This document shows, piece after piece, positions 56,325-64,000 of a stretch of DNA of 64,000 bases. The DNA is from Massospora cicadina. Taxonomy: Eukaryota > Entomophthoromycota > Entomophthoromycetes > Entomophthorales > Entomophthoraceae. Location: contig JAKSZP010014465.1 in assembly GCA_022478985.1 (NCBI GenBank), forward strand, positions 186,001 to 250,000. The letters run 5' to 3'. Every line of letters begins with the position of its first letter. Within the stretch, counting starts at the first letter, position 1. The position numbers and the translations under genes were made by a program. The notes under the pieces were generated by a model. The model was given only the letters and a program-made list of their open reading frames with translations, did not search any database and had not been told where the DNA came from.

Positions 56325-57212
56325 TGCCATAGCTCCATGACATAATTGAGGGCATGGATTGTAAAGATAAGCTGGACGTCAGGAGGCTAAAAAGGTCAAA
56401 TTACAAGGCTTTTCTGACTTGAAATATACACTGAACCAACGCTGGGTACAGGCAAGATGTGACCAGGTTGGTCCTGGGGATGTGCGTGATGCTTGGCCTA
56501 GCATTACAGCCAGGGTGTTAAAACGCACCAGCTACGTTCTCACCCTGATGGTATGTTAAGATTGCTCAAGGAACAGGGTTTCAAAACCCATTCCATTTAT
56601 TGAATTTCCAAATTTGGATGAGTCCTTTTACAATCTATTACTTAAGGTTGGTCAATTTTGAGTTACATGACCCAGTCAGATGATAGTGTGCTTCTATTAG
56701 TTTACTTAGGCTTAGTACCACCAAAAAATGATATATCCCCACATTGTTTAAATATGCTTTCACAAGACCAACTTTCCATGTTCGTTGACTTACTAATAAA
56801 AAAACCCCATTAGCTTTACGTTTTTTGAATATGGTTCCTTGAGAAAACCTGTGTGTGGACCTCTTTGAGGAGATCTAAAAACGTTGGTCACTTTATTTTA
56901 ACAAAATTGTCTACCATATCTGGTGCACCGCTGGGCCACCCTGGTCCCCTCCAGATCGAGGCACCCAAGCTCCATAGCACAGATCTCCACTTGGTTATGG
57001 ACTCCCCTTTGGTATCCAAGCAAGTTTTGTTGTTTATTGGCTATCTAATCCTATATACCGCGTTGTACACCCTCGATCTGAGTCCCTTTTGCTCTGGCAC
57101 CCTCTGCGGTGCCCTGTTTCCATTAATGCTAACAACTAGTTCCCTGATAGTGTAACCATGCATCCTGCACCACCTCTCTGGGAATGAAAGAGTTACAGAC
57201 ACTCTCTTGACA
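56325..57212 (+). repeat. Element H 3' LTR (888 bp)
   Basis: It starts TGCCATAGCTCC and ends CTTGACA, followed by target duplication AAGGT. It contains GGTTGGTCAA (56646-56655), complementary to the presumed primer site. Confidence 0.92.
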
Positions 57213-57887
57213 AAGGTACTACTGTCTGATAATGGCTCTAACTTCATCTCCCAAATAATTGTGGATCTCAATACTCTAGTGGGTTTTACCCCTCTTTACT
57301 GCTCTCTATCACCACACTACTAATAGAGCAGTGAAACATGTAAATGGAACTCTTATTGCCATCCTCCACAAAATGACTCACTCCAACTCTAGGCGGTGAA
57401 ATTGATACACCCAGTGGCTCTATTGGCATACTATTTGAATACTATCATATTATACAGATATCACTTTTTTGAGTGCTTTACAGCTGAGGGCTAAGCTTAC
57501 CCTCTAGCGTTCAACCTATATTGGAGACCTCTACACCATGCACCACTGAGTTGTCAATTCACAGGCTGGTGGATAGACTATTCTACCTACAGGCTCTCAC
57601 TGCCAAATCTATGGGGCCATCAGTCAATGAAAGGCCAAGCAAAGCACCGCTCACAAGCCAATCTTGCCTGAATACTAGTTAGGGGATCTGGTACTGTTCT
57701 ATCACCACCAGCTAGGAGATCAGTTGCATAAAATTGTACAATATGTTCACAGACTATATCAAGTAACATATTGTCAAGGGCTGGAATACTCCATTGATTC
57801 CATCAAATTGGGCTTGATCATAAATTGGGTCCACGCTAGGTTCCTTCAGCCTTATGTCTCTCCTTGACAAGATCTTGAGGGGGACAT
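57213..57887 (+). pseudogene. Element G integrase, C-terminal half
   Basis: It resumes with KVLLSDNGSNFISQIIVD (second catalytic Asp), then NRAVKHVNGTLIAILHKM (about 57325-57375), where the catalytic Glu is Lys. Later helices follow, and the end reads INWVHARFLQPYVSP (about 57825-57865). A purine tract GAGGGGGACA precedes the 3' LTR. Confidence 0.82.
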
Positions 57888-58437
57888 TTTTGGGATAGAT
57901 GGGAGTCATGATAGATCAAATGGGCATCAATTGATGGATACTTTGTAGTTCATTCAAAAAACACCCATTGTGGCAGAACCTACCAAAAATGCACTAGTGA
58001 GGAATCTCAAAATGAGATTCCAAAGGCTCAAGCTCCTCCACAATCTGTTGAAGCAATTTCTAAAGATCTTGTCAGTTTGGATTAACTAAATCAACCAAAC
58101 CTATTGGGACTGAATGTGTCCAAATGAAGCTTCTGCATCCTGCTAGTCCACTCCATAAAACCCATATCCTCTGTGACCCCAAACCTTGCTTAAATCCTTA
58201 AGTAACCTAAAATCTAAAATTATAGGAATTTTCGTTCTTGTTCACTTTTTAGCCTAGTTCATACTAGTGATTTGGCCTAATATTTTAACGGAGAGTTGCC
58301 TTGGTCTAACAAAACTACCAAAAGATTTCCCCTAAAGACTTGTTTGTCTACTAGATGATTGCACTGGGCTATCAGCAACTAATAATTTCATAGTCTTTGA
58401 AGGTTCCAGTCTTAAAAAATTAATAAAAATCTCAGTA
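57888..58437 (+). repeat. Element G 3' LTR (550 bp)
   Basis: It matches 19579-20125 and begins TT where TG is expected. The edge was chosen because AGCAT then follows at 58438-58442, equal to 19574-19578. Confidence 0.87.
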
Positions 58438-58442
58438 AGCAT

Positions 58443-59354
58443 CATATTAGTAAATATGTCACAAGGTTGGCTAGCTTCAAAATTGCTTTAAACAAGATTT
58501 ATTTGTTAGTACTAGATGATCCCAATCTGAGTGGGAATTCAAAGATGTGTAGTTAGAACATCCATTACTTTATAGATACAACCTTTGTAATTAGTATTAT
58601 ATCTTTTTTGTGTTGCAGGATGATCTATATAGTATGATTACTTATCATGTAAGCAGAAAACTCTTACAATTCCTAGGTGGATCAGGCAGCTTTTGAAATA
58701 TATTAACTCATGTATTAATAATCAACAGCTAAATATAATTCTATAATATCATGTATAAACTATTTCAACCTCCTATAAATTTAGTATAAACTTAAAAAAG
58801 TAAAAAGAAGTGTTTCAGTATAAATGATTAACTGTGATAAATATCATTTTTAGGAACCATATAATTTAAATCAATTGCTATATTTAAATTTTTTATAAGG
58901 GTGTACTCTTAACTTTAATTTGAGAATTTTATATAATTTAAATTATATCTAGACAGGACATACTTTAGGTAAGAATTTTAGTAGAAATGCTAAAATGGGG
59001 ATAGAATATATTGGGCACATATTATTTTGTGTCTTATATATCTGATATTAGTTAGTATCACTATCCATTAGACCATTTACTCCGAAATAGAATTGAATAA
59101 ATTTTAAAATATAAAATTTTGTTAAATTGTCTATTAGGAGATCATGGAGGCAATTCCTTGGGTAATGTATGCTTATTTAGCTTTTTCGATAAGCTTGTAA
59201 AAATTTTATATAGCCTTATATGATCCAGCTCACTTGCAGCAAGCGATACATTTTTTTATAAATCCTTTCCTAAATTTAAAAACCTAGTTAGAGTAAGCAA
59301 GCAATCAAATTTGGATTAAGCTGGCAACTTAACCCACCTTAGAATACTGTAGGC
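58443..59354. other. AT-rich host intergenic region upstream of NSE1
   Basis: Low-GC sequence with no coding frame or retroelement similarity. It presumably contains the NSE1 promoter, but no distinct element can be assigned. Confidence 0.6.
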
Positions 59355-61153
59355 ATGGCCACCAGCCCCGAAACTCAGCTATTCATTCAACATTGCCTTG
59401 GGCAAAGATGTATGAAGGAATCAACTTTTGAAGAAATATTTAATCGCTGTTTTAACCAAAACAGAGGTATTGTAGGGATGATTTGCTAGAAGCGAAGGTT
59501 TATGTTGAGGGCTTTGCTGAACTGTCGTATACGGTATGATTTTAAAACATTGTTTTTGAAATTCAGCTGTAATTACCAGTGAATTTAATTGTTTGGAAAG
59601 ATGAGGGAAGGAATTTGACTACAATTTATAAACTTTGGCATGTTTTATGCAAGAGATGTTTGTTATTTAGATAACATGCTGCTGAAACAAGATGAGTGGA
59701 TTTTTTTAAATTCAGATACTTTATAAAACTTACCAATGTTGGATATTTAAATCAATACTTGATAACTTAATTTTTATAAAAGTTGCTTTATTCATAACCA
59801 GTATTTTTCTTCCCATCGATGTTTTGTTTTACTTGACCAGCTGCTGTATAATAGCATATGAACATGATCTTTGTTAAAATTGAAACCAGAATTTTTTATT
59901 TGAACTAAATTAAGCCACTTCAATATCCAAGTTGCATCCTAAATTAGTTTATGCTTGAAATAAGCTGGTGCTTCATAGTGAAACTGTATTTTAAAATTCC
60001 TCTTCCTAGCATATTATATAGTGATTTTAGAGCTTTATTTAATCAGCACAAAAAGTGTTGCCACATAAATTTCTGCAAGCTTTTTATATAATGCGGTTGT
60101 AAATAGAAACACTTGAAGCTTGGGCATTTAAAAGCCCATTCCTTTATTACTCTTTGTTTTCTTAAGCTAATTTTGTGCACAATCTATCTACGTCGCTGTT
60201 ATCTTATATTCAGCTTTTTGTCTAATGGAAAAGTTTGCATTAATATTGATTTTATTGATTCCTTTTATTTATAGGAAGCGCCGACCCTGAACAGTTGACA
60301 GAAACCATAGCGAGCATCAACGCGACAATATTCCCCTTCGGGTTTGAGCTTAGGAGTGGGATAGATGAAGAATCTGAAAAGCTGGTGTGGGCGTTGGTAA
60401 ACCATCGAATAATTTCAACCCTAAAGTTTAGGTTAATACACTTGAAGACGAGATTTCTCAACTTGCGACAGATTATCTTGCTTCTGAATTAACGTACCTC
60501 AACAAGCTCATTGAGGCCATTATTACAGACCCCGAGGAACAGTTTTTTATTACTCTTACAGATGCGCTGAATTTACAACTGCTAGCAGGTGCCCAGAATG
60601 CTGAAGATACCTCTTCATCTCAACTTAGTGCAAATAGTTTAACCAAAACAGAGCGTGCCTCGCTCATTGAAACCTATGTCGAGGATGGCTGGCTTACTAG
60701 AACTAGGTAAAACACTTAAGTTTACGCTGACTAGCTTTACGAACGTTGGTAGGCTTGGATATTTGACTATTGGAGTTCGTGCCATCTTGGAGCTCAAATT
60801 TAAGCTTAAGACCCAGTTTGAGGGATATCTTTTTGATTGTTCCCTCTGCGAGGCGCCTATAACTCAAGTAATACTTCATATTACTTCATTAATCTAGAAC
60901 ATAGGGGTTAAGATGCAATAAACAGGATTGCAATGGCCGCTTTCACCAGCTTTGTCTGTCTAAGATAAAACGCGGAGTAAGCCGTTGCCCGAGTTGCAAA
61001 GCCGATTGGCAGCCCATTCGTATTGGTCCTCCCCTTGAAGAGGATGCTGTTTCCAATAGCAAACGAAGCGGTAGCTCGGCTCTTAGTGAGGATGAGCAAC
61101 CAGCTCCACGTTCCAAAAAGCTAAAACCTGACCTACTCGAGGAATCTTCTTAA
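59355..61153 (+). CDS. NSE1: NSE1 homologue, SMC5/6 complex RING subunit, five exons
   Basis: The exons are 59355-59466, 60275-60396, 60432-60706, 60753-60867 and 60905-61153. All junctions are GT-AG and phases agree, giving 290 residues without an internal stop. The N-terminal part (MATSPETQLFIQHCLGQR, then INATIFPFGFELRSGIDEES) and middle (ATDYLASELTYLNKLIEAII; GWLTRTRLGYLTIGVRAILE) match the winged-helix regions of Nse1/NSMCE1 in order. The C-terminus has the RING-like set CSLC (199-202), C212, C217, H222, C225 and CPSC (236-239). Nse1 joins Nse3 and Nse4 in the nuclear SMC5/6 DNA-repair complex and acts as a ubiquitin ligase with Nse3. A basic/acidic tail ends the protein. It looks functional. 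The assignment is by family pattern, from memory of the family. Confidence 0.9.
59467..60274 (+). other. NSE1 intron 1 (808 bp)
   Basis: GTATTG donor, TTTATAG acceptor. It is about 20 times longer than the other introns of the gene. The peptide across the junction aligns to the family without a gap, so no hidden exon is needed. It is AT-rich with no recognisable transposon. Confidence 0.8.
60397..60431 (+). other. NSE1 intron 2 (35 bp)
   Basis: GTAAAC donor, GTTTAG acceptor. Removal restores the frame from ALV to NTLEDEISQL. Introns 3 (60707-60752, 46 bp) and 4 (60868-60904, 37 bp) are of similar size. Confidence 0.85.
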
Positions 61154-64000
61154 ACTAATGGTGTGCATTAAAGGCAAGCGTGAGTCTCTTCCGCGCTTAA
61201 TACGCTGGTGAATAATGTAGACCTATACTAAAGGCTTGAACCTTGGTTAGCTATTGTATTTAAATTTATTATTTGTTGAATCTTAGCCTTTTTCAACTCA
61301 CAGTTAATTTGAAACACATTGACAATGAACTGATAATGCCTCTAGATTTTTAAAGTCTACTTGATCAAATCCATAGAGCAAAATATTTTAATCCTTACAT
61401 TATCAAATATTAAATAAGAGGAGGATGTCACAATAATAGGTATAATCTTTATAGAGGCATTTTTTTAATTTAATTTTTAGCTATAATTTTGCTATAGTAT
61501 GAGTGACTGAATTTGAGTTGCATATCAATTCCCAAGCTAGTAAGTAGCATTATATAATTTAGATTTTATTAGAATGCTAAAAAATAGGGCGGCTCTTAAG
61601 TTTTTTTCATATTTTAGCTTCATCCCCTTTCCCATTTACTTGATAACATATTTGTCCTAAGGTTAGTCTACCTCAAATAGTATTTAGACTTAACCATAAC
61701 TGTTATTTTATCTCGATAACCATAAACTTAAAATCGAGTCATGCACATAAGTGAATTTAACCTTAAGTAAAGTATTCCTATATAAGTTTAGGGTTCTTCA
61801 TACTTTGTCATTATAATTCAAGTTGTATATGTAGTTTTTATAATGGGATAGCTGCCTTGATTAATATATATAAGAAGTATAAAGTAAACAAAATTTTGTA
61901 GCTAATTAAGTCATAGTTTTATCTAACAGATAGTCTTACCCCAAAAGTTTGACCTATTGGTCAAAGTAGGTCTTAGTATAACTTAAAATGTTAATTAAAA
62001 AGCTTTTAACAATATATAATAAATTATTTTAATTGGCTATAGATAGTAGTTACATAAAAGTGTACTTGTATACATAAACTCTTCACTCAATAGATTATCT
62101 AACCCAAATGTATTCCTCTTTACAATTATAAGGTCTAACATCTGTAGCAGAGTTTTTATATAAAAATAAATAAAATTTATCTAGCTTATATTCTAGATAG
62201 TTAAGAATATTATAGAATTTAATTAATATGAAACAATGTAAAAGCATCCTATACCAAAAAATTTTTTATAAGTTCATTGATTAGCACTAAGACAATCAAG
62301 TTTTTTGAGTTAATATTTTTTTACTTCTAAAGTTTCAACTAAATTACATATTCTTCATGTGGTTAATACTTCGAATATATAATTATGCTAAAAGCACATC
62401 TACTTTGCTTTATATTTTATTAAAATTAGAATATCTTAAATTATGTGAAAAAAAGTATTATAAAAAAGGTCACATCCTTCAAACACTAACCCACTTGTAT
62501 ATCATCACAAAGTTGATATAATAATGTAACGACTTTTTGTCTCAGTCAAATAAAAGGACAAAAGCATTATAAAAATCTTAAGACCTTAAGTGTAGTACAA
62601 GTTATAAAATTTAGCTGGAGCTTAGTTCTTAATTGATAAGTAACCTTTAAACACTTAGAAGTGGTGCAATTAACCAGGTGTTTAATACAACTGCTTTTCT
62701 TTCTCCAAGCATGAGTTTGATTCTTACAAAACTCTTTAGTAAAAAGATGTATTTTTTATCAAATACATAACCAATGGAGATAGATGCATGTGGAAAGTAG
62801 CGCAATCCATACCCTTCAACCTACTTAGTGTAATCGCAAATCTAGATCCATATAGTTTTATTTTATAAAATAAAACGCAGGATAGTTTCCAGAATGGCGT
62901 ATTCTTAACTCTATAGATATATATTTTTATTACCTAGTCAATACAGGTTTCTCCTTAACTCAGATTCCTTAAATTAGAGGTTACTAAAAACTTAATATTG
63001 TAAGTTGTAATATGAGACAGTTTAACTTAATGAATATTGTAAGCTGAAATATTATATGTTTATCTTAAATCTAGTGTTCTAGCTTTTATGCTTTGATGCC
63101 AAGATAAAGTTAGACTGATAATAAATAATTTTTAAATACCATAAATCTTTATATCCTCTTTAGCACAAAAGTAAATTAAAATTTCTGCACCACGTTAATT
63201 ATATAAGCATCTCTATATATAGATTCAACTCATTTATATACTTTGCTTCAACATAATTCCTCACCCTATGAATAGACTTCTTCAAAAAAACCCCAACTCT
63301 ATTAATACTATATTTTCTTATAATGTTATTGATGACCTAAATTATGATTGAGTCTTACCTAACTGGCCAGCAATTAAGATTAATAAAAAATCAAAGCTTC
63401 TTTTATCAGCTTCATTTGGCTAAAAATACTGATGATGGAGCCCTTTACATACCCTCTGACCACCACAATATCTGACAGCTGCTCACAATGACATCATAGA
63501 ATGAACAAGTATAAATACCAGTCAAAAAGACTATGGACATGATATTGCAAAGAACACCCCAGGGTACCTTCTTTTATACGTTTGGGTTCTTCTGCCAATG
63601 ATAAGCAGATTACCAAACCCCCATATAAAAGAGTTTCCCTTTTGTATGCCTCTGAGTAATGAGCATAGTACCAGGATAGCAAATGAATAATTTTTAATAA
63701 CTCAATTAGTTGAGACAACCAAGATACCTATGCAGCCTCAAGAGTCACAGGAGTCATGGGAACAACAAGAGCCACAGTTAGGCTCAGAACAGCTGCATAT
63801 CTATAAGAAAGCTATAACTTCACATTAAAATCTACATAAAAAGTTCATAAGATCAGAGAATCAGGGAATTAGACTATGATGACCCTGAAACCAAGGTACA
63901 AATATAATGTTGCCTTATGAGAAGAAATTGACTTGCTATAAACAAAGTCCTACTTTAATTACCCTAAATTTCTTAAATACTATATATACTCTTCATATTC
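61154..64000. other. AT-rich host DNA downstream of NSE1
   Basis: No gene recognised. The longest frames (63494-63718 minus, HLLSWYYAHYSEAYKRETLL; 63730-63828 plus, Gln/Glu-rich MQPQESQESWEQQEPQ) are short and match no family I know. GC rises slightly from about 63360, so an unrecognised gene or old repeat may begin there and run past the window. Confidence 0.5.

Larger units (their letters stand above)
43377..57212 (+). mobile_element. Element H: chromodomain gypsy element nested in the integrase of G
   Basis: The LTRs are 43377-44258 and 56325-57212, with AAGGT at 43372-43376 and 57213-57217. The LTR starts with TT where TG is expected. Plus-strand order is gag, protease, RT, RNase H, integrase, chromodomain. 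Integrase is interrupted by element I (48299-55349). Without I it is about 6.8 kb. Stops and shifts are present in all genes. Confidence 0.92.
19579..58437 (+). mobile_element. Element G: oldest host element of the nested cluster
   Basis: LTRs at 19579-20125 and 57888-58437 align, and the 5-bp sequence AGCAT flanks both ends (19574-19578, 58438-58442). With the insertions E+D, F, H+I+J and the candidate K removed, about 6 kb remain in plus-strand order: gag, knuckle, protease, RT, RNase H, integrase. All parts carry stops. The integrase is split between 42960-43376 and 57213-57700. There is no chromodomain; the end reads WVHARFLQPY, like the non-chromodomain elements B, D and E. Confidence 0.9.

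Noticed and set aside
62620..62740. tRNA- or SINE-like segment (GTGGTGCAATTAACCAGG, later GAGTTTGATTC)
   Set aside because: It is vaguely like A and B boxes, but no cloverleaf can be drawn with paired acceptor arms.
63494..63718. 74-codon minus-strand frame as a host gene
   Set aside because: No family recognised, and no clear splice partner or codon signal beyond chance.
63730..63828. Short Gln/Glu-rich frame
   Set aside because: Too short and low complexity; noted only in the region entry.
1..64000. CRISPR arrays, rRNA genes or bacterial operons
   Set aside because: No regularly spaced short repeats, no rRNA segments and no operon structure; the gene structure is eukaryotic.

Overview
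The window looks like an AT-rich eukaryotic genome, most likely fungal or a close relative, that has been invaded repeatedly by Ty3/gypsy LTR retrotransposons. Only one intact host gene is visible. It is a five-exon homologue of NSE1, a SMC5/6-complex subunit with a RING-like domain, at 59355-61153. Three of its introns are only 35, 46 and 37 bp long; the first is about 808 bp. Compact introns and chromodomain gypsy elements fit fungi, but I cannot name a species.

Layout. 1-5437: element A, a plus-strand chromodomain gypsy cut by the window start; gag is gone but PR, RT, RNase H, integrase and chromodomain remain. 5451-14043: element B, minus strand, with two LTRs, RT-RNase H-integrase, and a plus-strand ORF lying antisense between integrase and the 3' LTR. 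14044-17866: element C, minus strand, LTR plus gag and protease, broken off at B. 17867-19578: AT-rich host DNA. 19579-58437: a 'Russian doll' nest inside old element G (5-bp duplication AGCAT at both ends). G was hit by E (duplication ACTAC), whose 3' LTR was hit by D (ATCCC); by F, a solo LTR of the A family (TTATG/CTATG); and by H (AAGGT). H was hit by I (minus strand, GTCCC/TCCC), and I by J, a solo LTR of the E family (TCAAG). 58443-64000: AT-rich host DNA with NSE1.

Two lineages can be told apart. A/F, H and I carry chromodomains, and A and H have no tRNA-type primer site: the bases after the 5' LTR are complementary to a segment inside the LTR, as in self-priming Tf1-type elements. G, E, B, C and D lack a visible chromodomain and have TGGTGCTC after the LTR, a conventional tRNA-type primer site. 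All copies carry stops and frameshifts, so none looks autonomous.

The most unusual features are the antisense ORF conserved in B and D, the direct repeats that bracket their pol block, two independent insertions at nearly the same point of the integrase gene, pol-like reading frames that run into the LTRs of the chromodomain group, and an 87-base C tract in one LTR where its sister has a single C.
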